Position numbers and translations under genes: made by a program. A DNA stretch of 18,351 nucleotides from NCBI GenBank assembly GCA_004335835.1, contig RWJK01000573.1, positions 1 to 18,351 on the forward strand, written 5' to 3'. The stretch is from Scenedesmus sp. ARA3 (Eukaryota; Chlorophyta; Chlorophyceae; Sphaeropleales; Scenedesmaceae). Below, one piece after another: positions 9,013-18,113 of this stretch. The notes beneath the pieces are model-generated. The model was not told where the DNA came from, ran no database searches, and was given only the letters and a program-made list of their open reading frames with translations. Position 1 is the first letter of the stretch. The number at the start of each line of letters is the position of its first letter.

Positions 9013-12000
9013 CAGCTGAGGTGCAAGAAGGGCACTGGACTGTGCACTGCTTTCTGGAACAAGCCTGATAACACACCATGTGAGTGGCTGGCTGGCTTGT
9101 GTACACTTGGCTGATTTATCTACCGCCAACGGTCCCTCGCAACTTTGGCACTTGAGGCTTGCTCAAGATGTACAACACCTACAGTAAATATGCAAACACC
9201 CATGCCTCATCAGTGGTGCTGCTGCAGAGACGAACATACATGTGTCTGTGTTGAAGTGTCAGTCTTCTAACGTTGTTGCTGCCCTCGCCGCCGCCACTGC
9301 TGCTGCCATGCCACTGCAGGCTCTGTGGGCAAGTGCCAGAAGGGTGTTTGCGTCCCCTCCGCCGTCTGTCCTGCGAAATGCCCCGTGCACAAGAACCCCT
9401 GCAAGTACTACGAGTGTAATGAGGCTACTGGGAAGTGCGACATCGAGAAGAACGTGTGAGTGGAGCACCTATGCTGCTCACATTTCTCTAAAGTATATGC
9501 ATGAAAGCACGTCAATGCACGGCTCCTGAAACAGTCTTGAGCAGCCTAGCAGGTATGAACGCCTTGCATAACACATACGGCGTGAAGATTATGAGCCAGT
9601 GTTGGCTGTTCGAGTCCAGTCACCACTGCTGCAGTGCATAGTTCAGACGCACCACTTACATTGCCCTCCTGCTGCTGCTGCTGCCACTGCTTTGTTGTTG
9701 GTTTGCTTTGCAGCTGCGAAGGCGGTGCATGTGAGTCCCATGCAACATCTGTGCACCATCAGCACATTTTGAACAGTGTTTTGCGTGTGTCGCTGCATTC
9801 TTGGATGATATCAATGTGTCTCCCTACAGCACAGTTACCCCGCAGAAGCCATTCATACTGTTTAGAAGCAGAACTTTGAGATGCGACATCATCGACCTGC
9901 TCTACGCATCGCTTGCAAAGCTAGGGGCATGTAGTGCTGCTCCTGAATGCCATGGTAATGGAACCTGCTGTTCCTGGTCCCTGAATCCACCCTGAACTTG
10001 GCGGCGCTATCACCAAATGACTCGCTCTTTGCACACGCTGTTGACTGCAGGCCCAGAAGGCACGTGCGACGGCAAAGGAAAGTGCATCCCCGCGCCAAAG
10101 TGCCCACCAAGTTGCCCCAAACATCCAAGTAAGCCTCCGGTGCACTCCACCACACCCGCAAGGGTGCAGATGGGGAGGATGAGTGCCCGATATGCTGTGG
10201 CATTCAGCCCTGCGCTGTGCTGTGTCGTGTACTTTCCGGCAAGCCCAGCAGCCAGTGACTGCCTGCTAGCCTTTCAAACTGCCATGCACTCTCCTGCAAG
10301 CTGCCACACGCTTGCCTGCAAGGTTTTGTGAGCTCTCCTGCAAGCCGCCATGCATTTTCCTGCAAGCTGCTGCACGCTTTCTTGCAAGCTGCTGCGCAAT
10401 TTCCTTCAAGTTGCTACACCCGTACTAGGATGCCTTCTCATTTGGCTTCTGTGCTGTTTCCCTTGCACTGCCTTTGGCGTCTTCATCCTTCTACTCAACC
10501 ATCTGCAGACCAGTGCAAGGTGTACGAGTGCAACTTTTCGACCGGAAAGTGCACCAACGAGCGCAACAAGTGAGTACACTAAACTAGTTGGGCTGCTGAA
10601 TGCTCAGCTTCTGCCGTCAGTGACAGGCATGGCTGCCACTGGCATGCAAGCCAGTTGGTCAGCTCAACAAACACGCGGAAGGGGCACATGATGGCTATGC
10701 AGCTGCTGCACTGAACAGTGGCAAATGCTTGCAGCATAGCGCTTGCCTGCAACGCCTGGTTATGGCTTGCTGTGCGCTTGCAGCACCACTACTTCTGTGC
10801 CACACTGCGCAGTGCTAGCAGCAGCCTAGCAGTTTAAACTCACCGAGATATGTCCGAACCATCAATGATGCCTTGGTGGTCACTGCGACGTTCTGACCTG
10901 AGCTGAGCTGGCTGCTTTGAGCTGATCTGAGCTGATATGAGCTGGCTGTGCTGAGCAGATTCGGCTGACCAATGCTGCTGCAAACATCTCCTGACGCTTT
11001 ATGCATCTTCCTGCTGCTGCCTTGCCTTGCAGGGACCTGGGAGCCACATGTAAGTCCTGCGCAGTGTACGGACAGTATCGGAACAGCAGGGACCATATAG
11101 GGACGGTTTAGGGACAGTGTAAAAACAGTTTAGGGACGGTTCGAGGATGGTGTAGGGATTGTGTAGCGATGGCCAACGGACGATGCGCAGGCCTGGGACC
11201 CACATGTGAACCCTGCACATAATCAGCCATCACCAATGACGGCAGCGGTAGTGATGGGGAACATGCTGCTTCATAGCGTGCGGTACTTGACGCATCAGCT
11301 GCGCTGCTATGTCTGATCTGTGACGTGCACACACTGGGAATACCCGGGCTTTGACCTAGTGTACACTAGTGCCATGCCACTTTTGTTGCTGCTGGTGATG
11401 CTGTTTGCATGCAAACCGCATCGAAGCCCGTGCTATGGACACCTTTCCTATGCAGGTTATGTCATCTTGTCACTAACAACATCTCATTTGTTCTGCCACT
11501 TTGTGCTGCAGGCACCATCAACAATGGCCCTGGAAAGTGTGACGAGGGCATTTGCAAGGCCGACCCCAAGTGCTCGGGCACCTGCCCTTTGCCAACCAAG
11601 CCCCCACAGGAGTGCAAGCAGCTCGTGTGCAATGGAGCCACTGGTGTTTGTGATTTGCTCGCCAACCAGTGAGTGAAAGAGTGGTGTAGGCTGATCATCC
11701 AGTGGGGGGGAAGGTCGGCTGTGGGGGCGGGGCAGCTGTGCATGTGATATGCCCTTGAACGTATGCCTTGCTTTGCAGCCAACGGCCGCAGCATGTTGCA
11801 ATGCAGAGCTCAGAGCTTTTGGAATGCTTTGAAATGCTTTGGAATGCAGAGCTCTGTGCTTTTGCTGGGATGTACGCTGGAATGCATGATCGGCAGCGTA
11901 CCTCTGTTGGTCACTCTGCTGTTGCCGGGTGGACTGGCCAGCCGACAGTCTTGCAAAGCCCTTGTGCTCTCCTCATGGTGTCGAGTGCAGACAACCTGCT

Positions 12001-15000
12001 ACATGGCTGTCCGTCAACCTTTTGAAACTGCTGCCTGTTGCATTGTGTCACCCTGCTGCTGCGCTGCACTGCCCAGGCTTGATGGTACGCTGTGCAAGGG
12101 TGGGAAGTGCGCGGCAGGCGAGTGCATCCAGGCAATCTGCCCGATTGTGCCTTGCAAGGTGAGGCAAATTGACACATGCAATCTCATCAGCCACAGCAGT
12201 CATGGCCTTTACTGTTGCTGCAGCCACCAACCCAGGTGCGGCAGGGCAGAACTGCCACAACACACCACCGGTGCACTCGCTTGACACCTTCGGCAATAGA
12301 TTCCACTCGTGCCACCCGTCAGCCTGGGCAACAAATTATTTGCATAAATGCTGATTGATGCTCCCCGTGACGCTTTGCTATACTTGTTGAAGCAGCTCTG
12401 CCTCCACCTGACGTGTGCTGCTGCTGCTGCTGCTCCTGATGCTGCTGCACCCATGCTCTATGTCATCTGCAGTCATTCGTCGTCGTCGATGGCCTGTGCG
12501 TGGAGGTGCCTGCAACCGGAGGCACCTGCGATGATGGCAACAGCTGCACCGTCGACGATAAGTGTGTGGCGGGAGTGTGCCAGGGAACCCCGAAAGTTTG
12601 CGCCAGGCGCCAAGGGAATGCCTGCACCCAGTCGGTCTGCAACAACGCAACTGGTGAGTGCAGGATCCAAAGCCATGCACAGCCAGTGGCATCAATGTCA
12701 ATGGATGCCGATCACAAAACATCCCTCCTTGTAAGACTACCTAGCAGTACTTGTTTATTTGACTTAATTACTTTCAAGCAGCTCACCTGAGAGGGCGATA
12801 TGTCAGCAATGCACTGCTGACAAATTCGGGGCTAGGTTGACAAACCAGCGCTGATGAATGCCCACCAGCAACAACTTGATGTTGCGTGTTGCACACAGTC
12901 GACTGGAGGCAGCTGTACATTTACAGTGCCACAGTTTCCAAGTTCAGGCAGCTGCCACAGCTTTCATAATGAATGTGCTGCCAGTGCTTTCGAGACGATA
13001 CACACCGTTCAAGCGGTAACCATCTAGAGTGCTGCGCCCTGTCAACATGTGCTCCTTGAGCCTCCATCAACTGATAGCCTCAGCTGCGCTGCTTGCAGGA
13101 AGAAAACTGAATCCTGCAGCATATCCTGCAGACGCAGACAACATACTCACGCTCTTGCATTGCTGCTGCCGTCGCTGCTGTACTGCAGGCAACTGTGAGG
13201 TGGTAAAGCTGCAGGATGGATTCCCATGTAACGATGGCGTGAAGTGAGTGCCACATATGTTGCAGGCTGTGCTCCTGCAGCCTGTTTTCTAGTGTAAGCC
13301 CTGCTGAGACATGTTTTCGTTCAGTTGTTTGTTTGGGAGCAGAATGTATGTACATGTTCTCCTGTTGAATGAGTTGTATGTGTTGAGGTGTTGCTTTGCT
13401 TGTGAGATGCAAACAAACAACACAAAACTGCCTTTGCATGATCTTGGCACCAAGAAACGCTTCTCGTGCTGCGTCTTGCTAGCTCAGCAGCACAATGCAA
13501 CAACAGTTGCAATGCATGCAGCGCTCAGTTCTTAGAGTAGGAGACAGAGAGGTGTGTGTGAAAGAGGGACAGAGAACCTTTGCTGTGCCTGGCTGACCCG
13601 TGCTGCCTGGTTTCTGCTCCAACAGGTGCACTCAAAACGACGTGTGTCTCAACGGCACATGCAAGGGCACACCCTTGGTCTGCGCAAGGCGCCGTCAGAC
13701 CTTCCCCCCGTGCAAGACGTCTTCGTGTGACGAGGCGACTGGTACATGCAAGACCGTCAACGCGCCAGTAAACACCACGTGCGGGCCAGGCAGCGGGTGC
13801 ACGGTGAACATCTGCGACGGCAACGGGAACTGCCAAAACAGCACCACCTCCTGCAGCGCCCTCAACGGCCCTTGCAAGAGGGGCGAGTGCATTGCCGGCA
13901 GGTGCCAGGAAGTGCCTGCCAACACGAACTCGCCTTGTGAGGATAATCTCCTTTGCACCAACTCCGTTTGCATTGGCACCAGCTGCACGCCTGTATCGAC
14001 CGTGACATGCCCCCCCCCTGGAGGCTGCTTCACGGGCGCTACCTGTGTTGAGGTGAGCCACTAGCACATATGTTTCACTAGTGCTACATGCGTCACTAGT
14101 GCGGCATGCGTCACAAGTGCTACATGCGTCACGAGTGCTACATGTGTCACTGTGCTGCATGCATCACCAGTGCTACAGATGTCGCGTCCTTTTGCGGATG
14201 CATTTTTGCCATGCATATGTGTTATGCCTGATGCATTCTTGGCATATGCTCATGCCATATGCTTTATGCGTCATGTGTTATGCCCAGTGCCTGCATGGCA
14301 TGCTTCTGCCTTGTGCCTGATGCATTACGTGCTATGCTTTATGCATTTTTGGCATATGCCCATAGCTGATGCATTACTTTTTGTTTCTTGCCATATGCCT
14401 TCCATGCCTGCGGTATGATCAGTCAAGCAGGGTGTTACTCCTGCTGATCGCAGCTTGCTTCCTGAGCACTACCTACTGCTCATCAAAGCATGCTCCCTGA
14501 GCACATGCTGCATTCAGCAGTTGCGCAACTGCTGAAACAGCTGCAACCACTCCAACTGCTGCAACTGCTGATCCTTTTCTACACGCTCACACTCTGCTGT
14601 CGCTTCTCTGCGCCTCTCAGGGATCTGGCTGCTTTCCTTTCGGCAACTCCTGCGGCAGTACGACCTGCACCGTCGGCAACTGCGCCGGCAACCAATGCGT
14701 GCAAGTCCCTTCGAACAACAATGGACCTTGCACTCCACCAGGAGGCGTTCCCGCTGGCTGCACAGCCGCTTGCAATCAAGGTACATGCGTCCTCACCTGC
14801 ACCATGTGAGTCTTTGGCTGGACTGGGCTGTGCCGCAGCCGCCTGACTGCACGGAAAACAGCAGACATGCCATCACAGCAGAATGCTAAACCTGCTGACA
14901 ACAGGCTGAAGTAGCAGAGTTGTGAGCATGCTGGTGACAGACGTGCACGCCTACCAGCAAAGGTCAGCAAAAGCCAGCAAAAGTAGCAGCACATCAGGGC

Positions 15001-15074
15001 ACACCGAACAAGGTGCACCACTTCAGGGTACAGATGACAAGCTCTCGCAGCAATACGCACTCGTCTAAAATCTG

Positions 15075-15108
<34 letters not shown>

Positions 15109-18100
15109 CCCGGCCCTTGACTTCACTTGCAGCCCCCCGCCAGGTGAGTGACCCCGTATGATGTCTGAAACATAGCGATCGCAATGTTGCTGTACTAGCG
15201 CGCGGCATAACAATGTGAAACCCTTCAGCAGGTTAGAGCTCGATTGCATTCAACGCAAGAAGCAGAATTTGTGATACAGACTGCCACAAAGCATAGCTAT
15301 TCATCATGGAGTGCCTTGCAACGTGGCATATCTGTGGCAAAAGTTGTGCCGCCACAGGACCGTAATCTAAATTGCTCAAAGAGTCTTTGTTAGTGTTAGT
15401 GTAGGTGGTTTTGCAGCATGCAGGAAGTGTTAGTGTGGACCTGAGCCAGCTGCTGCAGCTTGCTTACGCATCTGAGCAGGGCGATTCTTGAATAAAAAGC
15501 CAAAAGCAGCCCATCGTAATTAAGATGCGTGTGCATCTTGCATCTTAAAGCTGTACTGATGCTTGCGGAATTTGTGTCGCACCACCTTGTCACGCCCTCC
15601 TTTGTCTGCTGCTTGCTGCACCACATGCAGTCTGCACATCCAATGCTCAGTGTGGTACAAACACTGAGTGCGCAACATTCACCTGCAACAATGGCCAATG
15701 CTCATCGTCACTCAACACCGGCAACCGCTGCGGCAACAAGTGCACAAGTGGTGGGTGGCAGGGACAAGCTGCAGACCCCAAAGCATTCCACTAGGAGCAA
15801 GTAGCTACCACAGAAATCAGTACCAACACAGCATGCATGAGCGCTGCATCAGGCACAGCACCATGAGCGCTGCGAACACCAGTGCAATACATGATTCTGC
15901 ACACCTTGACTGTTTACAACCACCATAATGCATTTGGTTGCTATCTGCAGCTGCCAGTATCCAGCGACAACTCTCCACAAACCATCAAATGCAGTGCAAT
16001 CAAAGAGCATCATGGCAAGCAGGTCTTGCAAAGACGATTGCAAACCCAGGGACAAGCTGGCTATGACGTATGCCTGCTGCTGCTGCTGCTGCTGCTGCCG
16101 TCCCTCAGCGTGTTTGAATGGCGTATGTGATGCAAATGCGCCTGATATCACCTGCACGCCGACCAATCAGTGCAGAAACAACGTGTGCCAGACGGTGAGT
16201 TCACAGTCTGCTCAGATCAGGTGGACGTTCAAATATTGAAACGTCAATCTGTGCCTCAAACCGTGCCTCAACATGCACACAACACAGCATTGTCATCATG
16301 GCGAGTTCACACATGATCAGTACATAGCGCCTACTTAAGGCAAAATGCCACAGCTCATGTGAACGGCTGTGTGACATCTCAGGCCAGGCGGCTGTGTCAT
16401 GTACATAACACAAAATTTGCCCGCAACTGAACACAGCATCTAAGGCACGTACACGGCATGCCTCTGCAGTGACCCACACTCCTTCATTCAACAGACACAT
16501 ACCAGCATGTGATTGCGGGACTCTCTGTTCTGAGCTTGTTTCAAACCATGCTTTTGACTCAGCATGCCTGATAGCCGTCACCAGCTATCAAGGAAGTTGT
16601 CCCTGCTCCTGCCTGCTGACCTTGCCGTGAATACAAGACACTGGAAGTCTACAAGATAATGTGTTACGAAGGTTGAGACAAGGTGCTAAATTGTCTGGCG
16701 CCATTGGTACTTGCACAAGACATGTTCAAGTTGGCAGCAAATTGCTGACCTTGCACTATCCCTTCCGCACAACCCTTTACGAAATGTTGGGATGTCTCCA
16801 TGTTGCTTGCTGTGGAATGTTGCTGCTTTGTGCAGGGATCAGGCACTTGCTCGGAGACGAACAAACCCGACAACAACACGTGCACGGACAACAGCAACCC
16901 TAGCTGCAGTGGAGAGTGCAGGAGTGGCTCATGCGCAAACGTCAACTGCCCAGGTGAGTGTTACACCAGCAGCTGTGCAATCTTTGCAGTTCAATTCTTT
17001 CAAATGTGTGAAGCGTGCGAGCCCTGGCTGCTGCATCCCTTACGAAGCCAACAGCGGCTGAAGCAGCTGTTGTGTGTGATTTGCAGATAATGTTTTCTTG
17101 GTTGTTGTATGCATGATATAGCATGCGGCATAAATGGCATACCACACCATAGCTGCTGAGGCTTAACAGGAGCGGCAAAAACTCACCATCAATGTAACTG
17201 GAACATGCCTCAGCCCCTCTGCGCGTATGTGGTGCTCCATGCAGTGCATGTTTGCACATCCTAATTCAGAATACGGAACTGTGCAATGTATTTACATTGT
17301 ATGCATCTTTCATGCCACTTGCTGAAATGGCATGCAAGTGTCATTATCAGGCACACATTGCTACTAGGTCGTGTGGGTATTGCAACGCACTTCCAACTGT
17401 GTTGCCATTGCTATAGCGAGTACAGGAGTGCCTTTGAAGTACCCAGTGCATCAAGGGCAGAACCCCAGCCCATGGCTATGCGCACATCACCAAATGCTCT
17501 GCCTGCAATCAAATGTTTTGCAGTGTCTCCCCGCTGTGCTGCTGAGCATGCATGTCCTGCTGCCAGTCAAACAGGTGTTGCAGCCACCGCCATGCTAAAC
17601 TGATACGTAACCCATAATATCGTTGTGCCACCCTGCATGCAGCGTGCACGAGCGTCGCCAACTGCACCCTCACCCCGAACCCGTGCAAGACCACCCAATG
17701 CGTCAATGGAACTTGCACAGACGTCGACAAGACCAACGGCACACCTTGCACTGACAACAACGCCTGCACCGGCAGTGGTGGCCGCCCTGATGGTGAGCAT
17801 GCATGCTGCTGGCAGTCAAGAACAGCCTCCTGGCACACTGCGGCACTACTTTCATGTTGCTGATTAGGTTCGTATGCCAGGGAATGTTACAGCAACAGAC
17901 ACGCCCAATGGCTCATGCTCAAATGCTGACAACACCTAGTGCAGGAGGAGGGCCGCACAGTGCACTGGCAATACCCAACAACCCTGTGCTGGCTGCTGTT
18001 GCTGCCTTACAGAGTGCCAATCTGGACAATGTGTACCGGGCAACGTCACCACCTGCACAGATTCTGACCCCTGCACGTACAATGGGACATGCGTGCTCAA

Positions 18101-18113
18101 CGCCACGGCACCA
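6757..18113 (+). CDS. Secreted modular Cys-rich repeat protein, 21 exons, 3' partial
   Basis: Exons: 6757-6861, 7663-7947, 8275-8511, 9016-9079, 9320-9455, 9714-9730, 10051-10128, 10509-10569, 11033-11049, 11512-11668, 12077-12158, 12473-12653, 13189-13243, 13626-14052, 14621-14805, 15133-15143, 15631-15750, 16109-16194, 16836-16953, 17643-17792, 18013-18113. All junction phases agree; the joined frame is 891 codons with no stop. A GTAAGT donor at 18114 shows it continues past the window. Residues 1-22 are a signal peptide (hydrophobic LILSLLCWGAAA before QDD). Residues 36-209 are a Cys-rich N-terminal region I cannot name. From about 210 come repeats of C-x4-C-[ND]-x2-TG-x-C (CKYYECNEATGKC, CKVYECNFSTGKC, CKQLVCNGATGVC, CTQSVCNNATGNC, CKTSSCDEATGTC), matching the Dictyostelium extracellular CTDC repeat, and DDGNSCTVDDKCVAGVC-type repeats. 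Several N-x-S/T sites are present; no membrane segment was seen in this part. A wall, matrix or surface role is inferred. Donors are mostly GTGAGT. Weakest junctions: the exon 17 donor (GTGGGT) and the exon 21 acceptor. Confidence 0.85.
7617..7652 (+). repeat. (CTG)12 just before the exon 2 acceptor
   Basis: Twelve perfect sense-strand CTG units end 10 nt before the end of intron 1, leaving only CACCTTGCAG between the tract and the exon. Confidence 0.9.
7965..8084 (+). repeat. Three tandem copies of a 43-nt unit in intron 2
   Basis: Copies start at 7965, 8008 and 8051 with the phrase CTGCTCACTGTGGC and share GGTTGGCCAGGCTCCA. The third is cut short. The array starts 17 nt inside the intron and its period is not a multiple of three. 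Confidence 0.9.
8197..8217 (+). repeat. (CTG)7 in intron 2
   Basis: Perfect sense-strand CTG run ending 57 nt before the exon 3 acceptor at 8274. Confidence 0.9.
8585..8620 (+). other. Possible alternative small exon, a copy of the exon 3 3' end
   Basis: The segment up to the GTGAGT donor at 8621 encodes CVDNKQECKG in the gene's frame, is a multiple of three from either possible acceptor (after 8584 or after 8590), and enters and leaves in phase 0, like its neighbours. Its 3' end plus donor (GAATGCAAAGGC, GTGAGTGCGCAG) is a diverged copy of the end of exon 3 (GAGTGCAAGGAG, GTGAGTGCTCAG). The acceptors lack a pyrimidine tract, so use is doubtful. Confidence 0.35.
8962..9012 (+). repeat. CTG/TTG tract abutting the exon 4 acceptor
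   Basis: Ten perfect CTG units (8962-8991) followed by alternating TTG and CTG triplets run directly into the CAG acceptor at 9013-9015, so the triplet tract replaces the usual pyrimidine stretch. Confidence 0.9.
9669..9683 (+). repeat. (CTG)5 in intron 5
   Basis: Sense-strand CTG run ending 30 nt before the acceptor of the 17-nt microexon. Confidence 0.85.
9714..9730 (+). other. 17-nt microexon (exon 6)
   Basis: CTGCGAAGGCGGTGCAT lies between GCTTTGCAG and GTGAGT. Entering in phase 2 and leaving in phase 1, it adds V-C-E-G-G-A-C across its junctions. Exon 5 (phase 2 out) and exon 7 (phase 1 in) cannot be joined in the Cys-rich frame without it. Confidence 0.8.
10289..10419 (+). repeat. About six copies of a 21-23-nt unit in intron 7
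   Basis: Diverged tandem units around CTCTCCTGCAAGCTGCCACA, each with a TCCTGCAAG or TTGCAAG core. They lie inside the intron between exons 7 and 8, an intron that the equivalent modules lack. Confidence 0.75.
10898..10956 (+). repeat. GAGCTG-type tandem repeat in intron 8
   Basis: Repeated CTGAGCTG, TGAGCTGAT and GAGCTGGCTG units, spaced by 10-11 nt in the central part. No known regulatory element is recognised. Confidence 0.7.
11033..11049 (+). other. 17-nt microexon (exon 9)
   Basis: GGACCTGGGAGCCACAT lies between CCTTGCAG and GTAAGT. Like exon 6 it is 17 nt, phase 2 in and phase 1 out, and sits at the same place in its module, adding K-D-L-G-A-T-C. It is required to join exon 8 to exon 10. 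Confidence 0.8.
11067..11176 (+). repeat. Ten tandem copies of an 11-nt unit in intron 9
   Basis: Units such as GGGACGGTTTA and GGGACAGTGTA repeat with an exact 11-nt period. The array lies between microexon 9 and its decayed copy at 11191. Confidence 0.85.
11191..11205 (+). pseudogene. Decayed duplicate of microexon 9
   Basis: GCGCAG, GCCTGGGACCCACAT, GTGAAC parallels the acceptor, exon and donor of microexon 9 (TTGCAG, GGACCTGGGAGCCACAT, GTAAGT) 158 bp upstream, and the match continues into CCTGCACA. The copy is 15 nt rather than 17 and would break the phase needed by exon 10, so it should not be productive. Confidence 0.65.
11779..11794 (+). pseudogene. Possible relic of a third microexon in intron 10
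   Basis: CCTTGCTTTGCAG is followed by CCAACGGCCGCAGCAT and then GTTGCA. Acceptor, length (16 nt) and the terminal CAT-GT resemble the two 17-nt microexons, and it lies where the module pattern predicts one. It is one base short and has a poor donor; exon 10 instead joins exon 11, which already carries the equivalent codons (QLDGTLC). Confidence 0.4.
12418..12432 (+). repeat. (CTG)5 and degenerate CTG in intron 11
   Basis: Sense-strand CTG units, continued by CTCCTGATGCTGCTG, ending within 25-40 nt of the exon 12 acceptor at 12472. Confidence 0.8.
14075..14181 (+). repeat. Six copies of an 18-nt unit in intron 14
   Basis: Unit TCACTAGTGCTACATGCG, copies starting at 14075, 14093, 14111, 14129, 14147 (17 nt) and 14164. 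The array begins 22 nt after the exon 14 donor. A second degenerate block follows to about 14410 with recurring TGATGCATT, GGCATATGC and TATGCTTTATGC phrases. Confidence 0.85.
15077..15106 (+). repeat. (CTG)10 in intron 15
   Basis: Ten perfect sense-strand CTG units ending 26 nt before the acceptor of the 11-nt microexon. Confidence 0.9.
15133..15143 (+). other. 11-nt microexon (exon 16)
   Basis: CCCCCCGCCAG between CACTTGCAG and GTGAGT. Phase 2 in and phase 1 out, it adds I-P-P-P-V across its junctions and links LTCT of exon 15 to CTSNAQC of exon 17. Exon 15 cannot join exon 17 in frame without a phase change of this kind. Confidence 0.65.
16074..16097 (+). repeat. (CTG)8 before the exon 18 acceptor
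   Basis: Eight sense-strand CTG units ending 11 nt before the intron end (CCGTCCCTCAG). In the frame of exon 18 the tract would read as eight Cys codons if it were kept in the transcript. Confidence 0.9.
17881..18012 (+). pseudogene. Exon-like segment with in-frame TAG before exon 21
   Basis: After TATGCCAG the frame matching exon 20's phase reads NVTATDTPNGSCSNADNT, then TAG at 17937-17939. It then resumes with Cys-rich sequence (QCTGNTQQPCAG, CCCCLT) directly into the frame of exon 21. CTGNTQQPCAG followed by ECQSGQC parallels exon 19 (CTDNSNPSCSG, ECRSGSC). The acceptor TTGCTGCCTTACAG at 18012 would bypass the stop and keep phase, so I placed exon 21 from 18013. Confidence 0.45.

Noticed and set aside
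8871..9068. Frame with a long Ala/Val run at the CTG tract.
   Set aside because: The tract is intronic; the Cys frame starting at the acceptor at 9015 (LRCKKGTGLC) fits both flanking exons in phase, whereas the Ala frame stops soon after.
9650..9740. Treating 9714-9730 as ordinary intron and joining exon 5 directly to exon 7.
   Set aside because: The phases do not match (2 out, 1 in), and the direct join would lose the Cys frame. The 17-nt segment has perfect splice sites and fixes the phase.
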